A stretch of 64,000 nucleotides of DNA from Cryptosporangium phraense (GTDB lineage: Bacteria > Actinomycetota > Actinomycetes > Mycobacteriales > Cryptosporangiaceae). Position numbers and translations under genes: made by a program. The DNA lies in contig NZ_VIRS01000016.1 in the NCBI RefSeq assembly GCF_006912135.1, positions 62,001-126,000 of the forward strand, given 5' to 3'. Under the pieces are notes generated by a model. The model was not told the DNA's origin and searched no databases. It was given only the letters and a program-made list of their open reading frames with translations. Positions 35,428 through 44,510 of this stretch are shown here, piece by piece. The number at the start of each line of letters is the position of its first letter. The first letter of the stretch is position 1.

Positions 35428-35933
35428 CCCGACGATCGAGCAGCCGAGACCACCGACACCGCGTGCTGCCACGACACCCGTGTACCGGGCAACGAGTCGC
35501 TTCTCAGCGATGGGCCGGGCACCGGCTCCCGACCGGGGAGTCCGGTCAGGCCACCGCTTTCCTCGCCGTCCTCGTCGTCGCGCTTCTGCTCCTGGCCGGT
35601 CTTGTCCTCGACGGCGGCACCGCCCTGGCCGCGCGCACGCGAGCGCTGGATGCCGCGCAGTCCGCGGCGCGGGCCGGCGCCCAGCAGCTCGACCTGCCGC
35701 TCTACCGAGCGACCGGCCAGGTGCGTCTGGACCCCTACCGAGCAGAACGCGCTGCGCAGAACTTCCTCGCCGCCGCCGGTATCCCCGGACAGGTCACCAC
35801 CACTACCGGCGCGGTCACGGTCACCACCCGCACCGATCGGCCGACTCAGCTGCTGCAACTGGTGGGTGTGGACAGCCTGCACGCCACCGGGACGGCCACT
35901 GCCATCCCCACGACCCCTGGCGAACAGCCATGA
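35424..35933 (+). CDS. TadG-like pseudopilin
   Basis: This 169-residue protein has ESGQATAFLAVLVVALLLLAGLVLDGGTAL, the TadG-type opening where hydrophobic residues follow a Glu-Ser-Gly-Gln element, then AARTRALDAAQSAARAG. The soluble part is short, so it lacks the von Willebrand-type extension of long TadG proteins. It is coupled on both sides. Confidence 0.8.
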   Translation: MTRRSSSRDHRHRVLPRHPCTGQRVASQRWAGHRLPTGESGQATAFLAVLVVALLLLAGLVLDGGTALAARTRALDAAQSAARAGAQQLDLPLYRATGQVRLDPYRAERAAQNFLAAAGIPGQVTTTTGAVTVTTRTDRPTQLLQLVGVDSLHATGTATAIPTTPGEQP

Positions 35934-36091
35934 GACGAATCCCCACCCGAGACACCAGCGCCGCTCGGGCGCTCGCCCACGATTCGGCCGCGTCGCAGGC
36001 CCATCCTCCGGCCACCGCTGAGCCAGGGCGCCACCGCCCCGCGCACCCGGCGGCCGAGCCGGCGTACCGACCGCCGCGAAGGAGAATCTGA
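35930..36091 (+). CDS. small ORF between pseudopilin and BTAD genes
   Basis: A 53-residue frame begins with ATG inside the pseudopilin stop (ATGA) and ends with TGA overlapping the ATG of the next gene (TGATG). Its sequence is basic and Pro/Ala-rich without a recognised domain. The exact coupling on both sides supports translation, perhaps mainly to deliver ribosomes to the long gene. It could be chance. Confidence 0.42.
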   Translation: MRRIPTRDTSAARALAHDSAASQAHPPATAEPGRHRPAHPAAEPAYRPPRRRI

Positions 36092-39000
36092 TGCGCATCG
36101 CCTTCACCGTTGTCGGACGCGTTGTGCGGGCGCTCGGGGCCCTGGTGCTGCTGGTCGGTTCCGTCGGCGGGGTGCCGTGGCTGCTGATCGTCGCGGTCGG
36201 CTGGCCGCTCCCGCGGCACGTTCCCGCCCCCGACGAGGTGATCGCCTGGCTGACCTCGCCGCTGGATGACGGCGGCGTGTTCCAGGTCATCGCCTGCCTT
36301 ACCTGGGTGCTGTGGGCGATCTGGATCGGCTCCCTGCTGCTCGAGGCGTTCGACCGCATTCGCTACGCTGGGCTCCCTCGGCCGGCACCCACCGGCCTCC
36401 AAGCCTTGGCTGCGGCGCTGCTCACCGCGGTCACCCTCAACCTGTTCGGCGCGGCCTCCTACGCCCAGCCCCCGCTGATGCCCTCGACCGTCGCCGCTGA
36501 GCTGCTGCCACCGAGCACCGGCGCTCCGCTGAGTCTCGCCCTCGACCACAACAGTCCGGACCAGGTGCGGCCGAGTAGCGACTTACCGGTCGCGAACGGT
36601 TCCGTCTTCGGAACCGCCAGCTCTGCACACGGTCCTGACGCCATCCCCACGCGAGCGGGGAGCAGCGCACCGCAGCGCACCGCAGACACCGCAGACAGCG
36701 CAGCGGGGGTACGGCGCTGCGTCGTCCAGGAGGACGACACCTTGTGGGATCTGGCCGACACCTATCTCGGCGACGCCGCCCGGTGGGAGGAGATCTACGC
36801 CCTTAACCGCGGTCTCGTCCAAGCCGACGGCCAGGCGCTGACCGAGCCCGAGCTGATCCTTCCCGGCTGGGTTCTGGCCCTGCCTAACGCCGGGACCGCT
36901 CCCACACCTGCGCCGACCCCGCCGCCGTCGTCCGCACCGGACACCCCCCGTTCTCCCGACGCCCCCCACGCCCCCGACGATCCGAGTACTCCCGACGATG
37001 GGGCTCAGCAGCAGCCACCCGCCCCCGCTCCGTCGGCGCCGGAGTCCAGCCGGCCCTCCCATTCCCCACCGGGATCTGCACCCAGCGCCTCACCGACATC
37101 GCCCCGCCCCAGTCCGCCCTCCTCGCCGGAGGGCTCCGCGCAACCGCCGCCCGCTGCAGGCTCATCCGGGCCCGGGTCATCCCCGCCTGAATCATCCCCG
37201 CCTGAATCATCCGAGGCGCCCTCCTCTCGGGCGCCGTCGTCTGAGCCTGCAGCACCGGCGCCTTCATCACCGCATCCCGGCGACGTGCTCCCGATCCCCT
37301 CAGGTCAGGCACGCCCGAGCACCAGTCCGGTGTCTCCTGTTCCGGCTCCCACCCGCGAAGCACCCGTCGCTGTGGAGCTTCCCGGCAACGGCTGGGTCGA
37401 CGCCGGCATGGTCGCCGGACTGCTGGCCGCGGTCGATCTCGTCTGGCGACATCGGCAACGCCGCTACCGCAGCCGCCCCGCCGCGTCGCGCCTTCGTCTG
37501 GACGACGCCGACCTCGAGCCGCCCACGGCCAACATCAGCCACCTCCAGCGCCCGACCAGAAGTCCGCAGGCCACGCCCCGGCCCAGCGCTGCCCGGCTTC
37601 CGGATGCGGAACGACCCGAGGACCAGATTGAGCCGTCGGGTCCTCCCGCTACGCCGGCGCGGCCACCGGTAGGGCCCACACCGTTGGAGCCCGCCGACGC
37701 CTCCCGGCGGAACGCAACCGGCGCGCATCCGGCGCTGCGCGGACGCACCGCTGCCGACGACGCGTCGACCGGGCGGTCGCCCACCTCCCGACCCACCATG
37801 CCAGCCGCCCCATCCGGGTCCACCGCTCCCGACCCCGGCCTGCCGGATGCCCGTGCAAGCCGATCAGGGCAGGACGAACTCGCGCTCCCGGCCGACGACC
37901 AGGCATCGGCCGAGCCGATCACGCACCAGCCGGTACCGGGAGCTCCCGGCCTCGAGGGCCCTCTGGCCGCGATCTGGCCGGCTGGAGGCCTCGGACTCGT
38001 CGGTCCCGGCGCTGACGGCGTGGCCCGGGGACTGATCGCCGCCGCCCTCACCGCCGGCAGCCCTGGGGATCCTCACACCCAGGTCACGGTGGTGATACCG
38101 ACATCGGCGCTACTGGCGCTCCTGGGCCAGAAACAATCGCCAGCGATGCGACGCCTGATCGTCACACCGGACCTCTCCGCCGCGCTAAACCGGCTTGAAG
38201 AACAAATCTTGAGCCGGACCCGCGTCCTGGCCGACTACGACCTCGACAGCCCGGTCCAACTCCGCGAGGCGGACACCCTCGCCGACCCGCTGACACCGAT
38301 GCTCGTCGTCGGCGGTGCGCTGACCGCGCCCGAGCGCACCCACGCCGTACTCACCGCCGGCGCCCGCGTCGACATCCACGGTCTGCTGCTCGGCGCCTGG
38401 CCCCCCAGCCGCACCCTGCGCGTCGCCGACGACGGAACGACCACCGACCCACCCGGCAACGCGGCCCGACCCGACCGGCCCGCCCCGGTCAGCGACTTCG
38501 GCCGGCTCTCCACCCTCACCGCCGAGCAATTCCTCGACGTGCTCACCACTCTGGCCGAAGCCCACAGCGGCGAACCCCCCGAAGCCCCCCGCTCAGTCGA
38601 CTCCACGTCCGGGCCGGTCACCGCCGACCGCGGCACTACCCCCATAGCCATCTCCCACGACGGCATCCACGTGGTCGCCGACCCCACCGACGAGAGCGAC
38701 GGCGCCGCCCCTGGGATCGGCGCGGCGCCGGTGACTCCATCGGAGCCGGTTCCCGTACCGGTCACCCACGGCGACGGGGCCAGCATCTCGTCACGCCGGC
38801 CGAGCCCGGCCGACGCGAGCACCTCAGTCACCAGCACCGCGGTCACCTCGCCCGCCGGGCCGGAGTCCGAACAGCCGAACAGCGCCACAGACGACGAACA
38901 GCACACCGACGAACAACACGACGAGGAGCCGCACCCCGCGCCGCTTCCTTCGTCAGACCGCGGTGAGGCACCCGGCCACCATCCACCGGACTCCACGCTC

Positions 39001-39777
39001 CCGCTGCCCATCACTGTCCTCGGCGGCCTGCAGATCGGGCCACCCGGGACCGAGATCCGCGGGCCGATCCGCAGCAACAGCCTGCAAGCCCTCGTCTACC
39101 TCGTCGTCCACGACGGACACGCCAGCCTTGACGCGCTCCGCGCCGACATCGCCTCCGACGCCGCGCTCTCGCAATCCGGGCAGCACATCTACAGCGCCGT
39201 CAGCGACCTGCGCGGCATGCTCGACCAGGCCGGCGGCCCCGCCGAACGCATCCCGCCGCGCCGCCGCCGCTACGAACTCAAACGCAGCACCGTGACCGTC
39301 GACCTGTGGGAGATGCAGGCCGCGCTCACCGATGCCACCGCCGCCGAAACGACCGACACGCGGATCGCCGCGCTGCGCCGGGCGGTCGCCTACTACACCG
39401 GGCCGCTGGTCGACGGTCACGAGTGGGAATGGATCGAGCCCTACCGCGAAGCCGTCCGCCGGCAAGCCATCGACGCCTACGTCGCGCTCGCCGAAACCCT
39501 GACCGACGGCGATCCCCGCGAAGCGTTGACCGTGCTGCTCACCGCGATCACCCACGCCCCCTACAACGAGGAGCTCTATCGACGCGCGATGACCCTCTAC
39601 GCCCAGCTGGGTAACGCCCCGGCGATCCGTGATCTGCGGCGCGTGCTGACCCGGCAGCTGCACGACCTGGACGCCGCGCCCAGCAACCAGACCAGTGAAC
39701 TGGCCGATCGGCTGCTGGCCCAGTTGCGGCCACGTCCGGCACGGCCCTCCCGGCCGACCGGCACCCGGCGCAAATAA
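36091..39777 (+). CDS. multidomain membrane protein with LysM and BTAD domains
   Basis: This 1228-residue protein has three or four N-terminal membrane segments (about residues 10-30, 60-80, 105-125), a LysM domain at 208-267 (CVVQEDDTLWDLADTYLGDA to GWVLALP), a Pro/Ser-rich region to 430, and a further membrane segment at about 434-452. A central globular part follows (AALTAGSPG to PPSRTLRV, about 650-780). The C-terminus from 970 has a winged-helix and BTAD domain (ITVLGGLQIGPPGTEIRG, then RRAVAYYTGPLVDGHEWEWI and DPREALTVLLTAITHAPYNE). LysM binds peptidoglycan and BTAD is found in SARP-type regulators. It is translationally coupled to the small frame after the pseudopilins, so it may link the wall or pilus to a cytoplasmic response; this is inference. 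Confidence 0.85.
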   Translation: MRIAFTVVGRVVRALGALVLLVGSVGGVPWLLIVAVGWPLPRHVPAPDEVIAWLTSPLDDGGVFQVIACLTWVLWAIWIGSLLLEAFDRIRYAGLPRPAPTGLQALAAALLTAVTLNLFGAASYAQPPLMPSTVAAELLPPSTGAPLSLALDHNSPDQVRPSSDLPVANGSVFGTASSAHGPDAIPTRAGSSAPQRTADTADSAAGVRRCVVQEDDTLWDLADTYLGDAARWEEIYALNRGLVQADGQALTEPELILPGWVLALPNAGTAPTPAPTPPPSSAPDTPRSPDAPHAPDDPSTPDDGAQQQPPAPAPSAPESSRPSHSPPGSAPSASPTSPRPSPPSSPEGSAQPPPAAGSSGPGSSPPESSPPESSEAPSSRAPSSEPAAPAPSSPHPGDVLPIPSGQARPSTSPVSPVPAPTREAPVAVELPGNGWVDAGMVAGLLAAVDLVWRHRQRRYRSRPAASRLRLDDADLEPPTANISHLQRPTRSPQATPRPSAARLPDAERPEDQIEPSGPPATPARPPVGPTPLEPADASRRNATGAHPALRGRTAADDASTGRSPTSRPTMPAAPSGSTAPDPGLPDARASRSGQDELALPADDQASAEPITHQPVPGAPGLEGPLAAIWPAGGLGLVGPGADGVARGLIAAALTAGSPGDPHTQVTVVIPTSALLALLGQKQSPAMRRLIVTPDLSAALNRLEEQILSRTRVLADYDLDSPVQLREADTLADPLTPMLVVGGALTAPERTHAVLTAGARVDIHGLLLGAWPPSRTLRVADDGTTTDPPGNAARPDRPAPVSDFGRLSTLTAEQFLDVLTTLAEAHSGEPPEAPRSVDSTSGPVTADRGTTPIAISHDGIHVVADPTDESDGAAPGIGAAPVTPSEPVPVPVTHGDGASISSRRPSPADASTSVTSTAVTSPAGPESEQPNSATDDEQHTDEQHDEEPHPAPLPSSDRGEAPGHHPPDSTLPLPITVLGGLQIGPPGTEIRGPIRSNSLQALVYLVVHDGHASLDALRADIASDAALSQSGQHIYSAVSDLRGMLDQAGGPAERIPPRRRRYELKRSTVTVDLWEMQAALTDATAAETTDTRIAALRRAVAYYTGPLVDGHEWEWIEPYREAVRRQAIDAYVALAETLTDGDPREALTVLLTAITHAPYNEELYRRAMTLYAQLGNAPAIRDLRRVLTRQLHDLDAAPSNQTSELADRLLAQLRPRPARPSRPTGTRRK

Positions 39778-39895
39778 TGCGGTTGCACCTCGAGGGCGAC
39801 CCGGCCCGGCGTAGCGGCGCGCACTCCGCGTCGTACGCCGGGCCAAGCGCGACGATTGCTCGGCGCGCCTTTGGCGCGGCCGGTCGTCGCGCGCC

Positions 39896-39924
39896 TTGGG
39901 GGCTGCCGCGGGTGGCGCCCCCAA
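39896..39924. terminator. hairpin between convergent BTAD and integrase genes
   Basis: TTGGGGGC pairs with GCCCCCAA across a 13-base loop in the 150-base gap where the BTAD gene and integrase converge. A bidirectional terminator is likely. The gap is also a candidate attachment region. Confidence 0.55.
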
Positions 39925-39927
39925 AGA

Positions 39928-41583
39928 TCAGGACGCGCGAGCCTGCGGCGATACCCCCTCCTCGTCGGCCCCACCCTCGGCGACCCCGCCCTCGGCGACC
40001 CCGCCCTCGGCGACCCCGGGCCCGCCAGGGGTCCCGCTCCCCGTGGGGCCGGTATCGGGTGGCCCACCGATGCGACCGATGCTGCGACCCCCTGCTGGCG
40101 CGGTACCGGTGGGTCCGTTCGCGGCGCGAGCGCGGGGAATGAGCGCGGCGGCGGCGTCGGCTTTGGCCATCTCGGTTTCCAGTTCGAAGATCACCGAGGT
40201 GTAGGTATCGCCGGTGATCGCGATCCCGGAGTGACCCAGGACTTCCTGAATGTCTTTGAGGTCCGAGCCGGCGGCCTTCATGTAGGTCGCGGCGCAGTGC
40301 CGCAGATCGTGAAACCGGATCGGCGGCAGGCCCGCGCGAGCGACCAGCTTCTCGAACCGTTCGGAGACCAGTTCCGGGTGCCAGGGGCGCCCATCCGGGC
40401 GGACGAACACCAGCCCGGTGTCCGGCCAATCCGGGCCCGCGGCGAGTTTCCACTCCGCGCGCCGGGCGAAGTACCGGCGCAGCGCGCCCACCGACACCTG
40501 ATCCAGCGGCACGGGCCGGTCACCGGCCTGCGACTTCACCGCGTCGGTGATCGTGGTGTAGCCGTCCACCAGGATCGCGGTGGAGATCATCATCAGCCGA
40601 GCGTCGAGGTCCAGCTGGCTCTCGGGCAGGCCGACGACTTCCCCCCGCCGCGGGCCGCGGTGCAGCGTCAGCGTGTACAGCGCGACCAGGTCGGGATCAT
40701 GTTCCTCGGCGAAGTCGAGGAACCGACCGGCCTGCGCGGGTGTCCACACCATCACCGGGCTCGGCCGCGCACCCGTCGCCAGCCAAGCAGCCACCGCCGG
40801 TGCGGTCCAGACCCGTGCCTTCGGGCGCCGCCCGGGCGGCAGTTCCAGGTGGGCGGCGGGGTTGAACTCGATCAGTCGGTGGACCCGGATAGCGTCGTTG
40901 AGTGCCTTACGCAGGGTGGCGCGGATGCGGTGCAGCGTCGCCGGCCCGGTGGTCGGGACGCCCTTCACGCTGGCACGGACCTCGGGATCGTCGCTCTGGC
41001 GGGCGATCTCGATTCCGGTGGTGCGGTCCTCGATGGCCGCGACCATCGCCTGCAGATGTTCGACCCGCAGCTTGTCCACCGGGATGTGCCCGAGATGCGG
41101 AATCAGGTGATTGCGGATGTGCCCGGCGTACGAGCGCAGCGTCAGGGTCTTCAGCTTCCGCGTCGCCAACCAGTCGGTGAGGTACTGGCCGGTGCTGATC
41201 TCGACGGCCGGGGCGACCCCGGCGCGGATCCGGCGGGCGACCACATCCCGGTCGGGCATCGGCTGGTCCCGGGGCACCGCCAGCAGCAGCGTGGCGATCT
41301 GCGCGCCGAGACCCGGGTCACCGGCGGCAAGCGCCAGCAGGGCGTTGACGCGCTGGAGTTCGTCGGCGGCATCCTGCCGTTCGGCGAACGTGCGGTTGCG
41401 CAGCTGACGGCGGCCGGGACGGTCCGGGTCGGCGGGCAGTTCCCGCTGGTAAGACCAGCGGCCGTGAGTGGGGCTCCAAGTGCCGCCGGCGCGGCGCAGT
41501 TTCGGGCAGCGGGTGCCGAGTTTGCGGCCGTCCGGACCGCGGCACGAGCACTGCTTGGACAGGGTTCCACTCGTCGTGGACAT
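39928..41583 (-). CDS. int: tyrosine recombinase integrase
   Basis: This 551-residue protein is a phage/ICE-type integrase. The C-terminal catalytic domain has Arg312 (in RGPRRGE), His425 and Arg428 (HDLRH), His451 (LGHSG) and Tyr461 (DTYTS), the full set for strand exchange. The N-terminal region has a Cys/Arg-rich AP2-like arm (CSCRGPDGRKLGTRC) and a core-binding domain. After the tyrosine comes a 90-residue Gly/Pro/Ala tail with three VAEGG repeats. AGGAAG precedes the ATG. An excisionase-like gene lies 13 bases upstream. It is expected to insert the adjoining element into the chromosome. Confidence 0.93.
   Translation of the reverse strand: MSTTSGTLSKQCSCRGPDGRKLGTRCPKLRRAGGTWSPTHGRWSYQRELPADPDRPGRRQLRNRTFAERQDAADELQRVNALLALAAGDPGLGAQIATLLLAVPRDQPMPDRDVVARRIRAGVAPAVEISTGQYLTDWLATRKLKTLTLRSYAGHIRNHLIPHLGHIPVDKLRVEHLQAMVAAIEDRTTGIEIARQSDDPEVRASVKGVPTTGPATLHRIRATLRKALNDAIRVHRLIEFNPAAHLELPPGRRPKARVWTAPAVAAWLATGARPSPVMVWTPAQAGRFLDFAEEHDPDLVALYTLTLHRGPRRGEVVGLPESQLDLDARLMMISTAILVDGYTTITDAVKSQAGDRPVPLDQVSVGALRRYFARRAEWKLAAGPDWPDTGLVFVRPDGRPWHPELVSERFEKLVARAGLPPIRFHDLRHCAATYMKAAGSDLKDIQEVLGHSGIAITGDTYTSVIFELETEMAKADAAAALIPRARAANGPTGTAPAGGRSIGRIGGPPDTGPTGSGTPGGPGVAEGGVAEGGVAEGGADEEGVSPQARAS
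39974..40018. repeat. three tandem 15-bp units in the integrase tail
   Basis: CCCTCGGCGACCCCG occurs three times without a break within the integrase gene, encoding a VAEGG pentapeptide repeat after the catalytic Tyr. The number of units could vary between strains. Confidence 0.8.
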
Positions 41584-41596
41584 CAGCGAAATCTTC

Positions 41597-42097
41597 CTAC
41601 TCAGGGTCGAGCGGGTACCGCGGATTGCGGCCGGGTTGATCGACGCGTGACTGCGGGCGGCGCAGCAAGTCGGTGGATCCAGACGGGTCGGCCGGGTTGG
41701 CCGGGTTGGCCGGGCTCAGCGCGGAGGCCGGGTCGGTGCCGGTGCCGATGTCGGGAGTGCTCGCGCCGAGCGCGGCGAGGATTGCCGGGACCGGTACGCG
41801 GTAGACACGTCCGTACTGCAGGACCCGCACCGGGAATCGGTTGCCGCCGTCGGCCAGGTCAGCGCGGATCTTCGGGTAGGCGCCGGACGGCGCGATCCGG
41901 AAAATCTCGCACGCGACCGGCACGCTGGTCACCGCGCCCAGGGCACGGATCCGATCTTCGGTCCACTCCACAGCGTCGCCGGGCCGCGCACGTCCACTCA
42001 GGTTCGCGGAGCGGTCTGCGGCCTCCCAGGGAACGGGCTGGAACGGGGCGGAAGTGGATGCCGCGCCGCGGCGGTGGCGTGGCCGTCGGGTAGTCAT
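41597..42097 (-). CDS. excisionase-like DNA-binding protein
   Basis: This 166-residue protein has a central segment (IRALGAVTSVPVACEIFRIAPSGAYPKIRADL, then RVLQYGRVYRVPVPAILAALG) with the MerR/excisionase-like winged-helix pattern that ends in a hydrophobic Arg-rich wing. N- and C-termini are disordered. It is 13 bases upstream of the integrase on the same strand, the usual Xis position. AAGGAG precedes ATG 42097; the frame continues to 42319 without sign of a domain. Confidence 0.75.
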   Translation of the reverse strand: MTTRRPRHRRGAASTSAPFQPVPWEAADRSANLSGRARPGDAVEWTEDRIRALGAVTSVPVACEIFRIAPSGAYPKIRADLADGGNRFPVRVLQYGRVYRVPVPAILAALGASTPDIGTGTDPASALSPANPANPADPSGSTDLLRRPQSRVDQPGRNPRYPLDPE

Positions 42098-42275
42098 CAA
42101 TTTTCTCCTTGGTAACCAGCAGACAAGTCGGGCGAGAAACGAAAGGAACATCGGCCCGGGTCGGTGTGGAAGTGCGGCCGGTGTGAGCGCCTGGCCGGGA
42201 GGTTGCTGCCCGGCGCTGCCGTCGTTGTGCGCCAATGAGGAATCGCAGGCAGGCAGCGAGCGGGGAACGGCCGGA

Positions 42276-43310
42276 TCAGCGTCCGGTCCGGGAGGCCGGG
42301 GCGGGTTCACGAGGACCACCTGCAGTTACGTCCGAGTTTGTCCCGTTCGGCCGAGTGAACACCAGGACGTCTTCGTGGGATATCAGGTGTAGTGGGGTCC
42401 CTGCCGCGCGGGCTTTGCGGACGGACTGGAGTTGGAAGAACGAGGGACGCGCGACCAGGCGGCCGTCGCGGACGGCGGCCAGCAGCGCCACGCAGCGCTC
42501 GGTCGGCACGAGTCCGGCCCGGACGCCGGCGGCCAGGACCGCGGAGGGCAGATCGACCAGGGTGCCGTTCTTGCGCCACGGCCGAGCGGTGACCACGACG
42601 GTGCCGCCCGGGCGCAGCAGGGTGGCGCAGCCGGTCAGGATGTCGCTGAACCCGTCGGCCAGGCCGCCAAGGCTGCGCTGGTGGGCGAGGTTTCCTTTGT
42701 CGGTGCCGTCGTTATAGGTGTTGTCGTGTTTGGCGACGCCCGCGCCGGGCTCGGGTCGGACCAGGCCATGTACGGTCGGCCCGTAGGGCGGTGAGGTGAT
42801 GACGAGGCTGACCTGCCCGGCCAGCACTGAGGGCACGAGCGACAGGAGACGGGTGGCGTCACCGCGGATGACCGCACCGTGCCCGGTCGCGCCCTGGCTG
42901 TGGGCGCGAGCGAGGTTGCGGTCGGCGATGTCGCTCCAGCGGCTCTCGTACTCCACCCCGACCGCGTCCCTCCCGGCGTGGACGGCTTCCACCAGCGTGG
43001 TGCCGATTCCGGCCATCGGATCGAGGACCAGGTCGCCGGGCTGGGAGTAGGCCTGGACGGCGTGCGCGGCGATCGCCGGCAGCATCCGCGCCGGATGGCG
43101 CACCGATTCCTTGACGTACCGGCCCCGGCGCTGGACCGGCCCGGTGGCCTGGGCGGTCGCCCACACCGACAGGTACGCCGATCCGGCTGAAGCCATCGTG
43201 TCGGCCCTATCCCCACCGGCTGTACCCTGAGCCGCCGTCTCGCCGGCCGGTCGCAAAAACGCTCGCCGGGCCGCCGGGACGGGCGGCTCACTCACTGGCC
43301 GCGCCGTCAC
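42276..43310 (-). CDS. DNA methyltransferase (N4/N6 type)
   Basis: This 344-residue protein has the SAM-binding segment LVLDPMAGIGTTLVEAVHAGRDAVGVEYESRW and a catalytic ITSPPYGPTVHG motif (TSPPY), which define amino-methylating N4-cytosine or N6-adenine enzymes. TPR-like order of motifs suggests a permuted or beta-type enzyme. There is no matching endonuclease nearby. It may protect or mark transferred DNA, or act on the host. The GTG start overlaps the stop of the next gene upstream (GTGA). Confidence 0.82.
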   Translation of the reverse strand: MTARPVSEPPVPAARRAFLRPAGETAAQGTAGGDRADTMASAGSAYLSVWATAQATGPVQRRGRYVKESVRHPARMLPAIAAHAVQAYSQPGDLVLDPMAGIGTTLVEAVHAGRDAVGVEYESRWSDIADRNLARAHSQGATGHGAVIRGDATRLLSLVPSVLAGQVSLVITSPPYGPTVHGLVRPEPGAGVAKHDNTYNDGTDKGNLAHQRSLGGLADGFSDILTGCATLLRPGGTVVVTARPWRKNGTLVDLPSAVLAAGVRAGLVPTERCVALLAAVRDGRLVARPSFFQLQSVRKARAAGTPLHLISHEDVLVFTRPNGTNSDVTAGGPREPAPASRTGR

Positions 43311-44398
43311 GACGTGCTCCGGCGGGTCGGACGTCGCGTTGCCGCCCGGGCAGAAGATCGGGCGTCCGGGCTCCTGCTGAAGACAAGAAGGTCCGCATGG
43401 ATTCGGGTATGTGCTCCCGGCCGGGGGCGGCCATCGGCATCCGTGTGAGCGAGGGCGAGGAGCTCGTCGTCCGGCGACACGTGATACACGAATGCATCGC
43501 CGTCAGTATCGGCCTCCACGGCCGCGAGGTGCTGCAGATACCGCAGTCCTGCCGCACTCGCGGCAGCGATCAGCGGGCCGAAGTCCTCCGGCGGCCGGCT
43601 AGCCCCGGTGATCGAGTCGACGATCAAGACCAGGCAGCCGGCCGGCTCCAGCAGCTGGCCGCAGCCGGCCAGCAGCCTCGCCAGCCGCGCACGGCTAGTT
43701 TCCTCCACCGCGTTCAGCGGCCACGGTGCCGCGATCAGGGTGGTCGCTCCCGTCAGCATGCCGTCTGCTGATCCCTGCGAGCTCGGGTCGTCGAGGGGAG
43801 CCAAATCCGGGTCGGTGAGGTCATCGCCGAACCAGCCACTCATCGCCGGTGGCTCACCGGCCGCGGCGCTGCGGAGCTCGGGTGAACCGTCGGAGGCCGC
43901 AGATCGGTCCGCTGGGCTGGCCGGTCCGATGATCAGGCTCGCAGCCGGGGTGAACCATGCCGGATGATGCCGGCGTCCGCCCTCCGCGCACACCGCGGTC
44001 AGGACATGACCTGCGGTCAGATCAATTACTGCTTGGCCCGGCGCGCTGTAGGCGGCCACCAGCCGATAGGCCAGGCGCGCCGGGACACCCGCCGAGGGTT
44101 CGCCGCGACGGGCGGTGCGCCATACGGTCAGCGGCACCGGCGGAGTACCCGGCACCAGATCGGTGGACAGCGCTCCACCGGGGAACTGCGCCTCCCGGCC
44201 GTCGGCGCCCGACGACATGAGCTCGGGGTGTTCGGACGAGGCCGCAATGGCGGTGGGGGTGTCGGACACCGGCGGAGTTGACGACGTCGCGGCCGGGAAG
44301 CCGACTTCAGCGCTGGAGTTGTTTGCGGACGCGGGGTCGGTTACGGAAGCGGGGTCGGTTACGGAATTGGGGTCGGACGAAGAAGAGCGATCGTTCAT
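43307..44398 (-). CDS. methyltransferase-like protein lacking a catalytic motif
   Basis: This 363-residue protein opens with a Thr/Ser/Asp-rich leader containing a tandem 18-bp repeat (44331-44366, SVTDPA units). LAYRLVAAYSAPGQAVIDLTAGHVLTAV follows, like the SAM motif of the neighbouring methyltransferase, but no TSPPY or similar catalytic motif is seen. It may be an inactive partner or a substrate-binding subunit. It is coupled to that enzyme by a GTGA overlap. ATG 44398 is chosen; the frame upstream to 44485 runs over the operator. Confidence 0.68.
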   Translation of the reverse strand: MNDRSSSSDPNSVTDPASVTDPASANNSSAEVGFPAATSSTPPVSDTPTAIAASSEHPELMSSGADGREAQFPGGALSTDLVPGTPPVPLTVWRTARRGEPSAGVPARLAYRLVAAYSAPGQAVIDLTAGHVLTAVCAEGGRRHHPAWFTPAASLIIGPASPADRSAASDGSPELRSAAAGEPPAMSGWFGDDLTDPDLAPLDDPSSQGSADGMLTGATTLIAAPWPLNAVEETSRARLARLLAGCGQLLEPAGCLVLIVDSITGASRPPEDFGPLIAAASAAGLRYLQHLAAVEADTDGDAFVYHVSPDDELLALAHTDADGRPRPGAHTRIHADLLVFSRSPDARSSARAATRRPTRRSTS

Positions 44399-44452
44399 GC
44401 GGGTTCGGCTCCGCGCCGCGCCCGGAATACGCTGACCCCTCAGAACCGGCGG

Positions 44453-44510
44453 TTGTGAGCCCCAGCGAACGCGCCCCCATCTCACAGTGGCTTACAGAGT
44501 TCTCACAGTG
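44453..44510 (-). promoter_or_regulatory. TGTGAG-type operator/promoter upstream of the methyltransferase-like gene
   Basis: Read on the minus strand, TGTGAG at 44507, TGTAAG at 44496 and TGTGAG at 44486 are 10-11 bases apart. A conserved stretch (GATGGGGGCG, TTCGC, GGGCTCACA, GGTTCTGA) follows. Nearly the same sequence, with the same spacing, occurs at 47016-47090. It lies just upstream of the 43307-44398 gene. A regulator binding on one DNA face is inferred. Confidence 0.62.

Noticed and set aside
38953-39924. Long antisense frame opposite the BTAD gene
   Set aside because: Its composition mirrors the plus-strand gene, it has no recognised domain and no ribosome binding site.
39974-40018. 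CRISPR-like array
   Set aside because: The units are 15 bp, contiguous, without spacers and lie in a coding frame.
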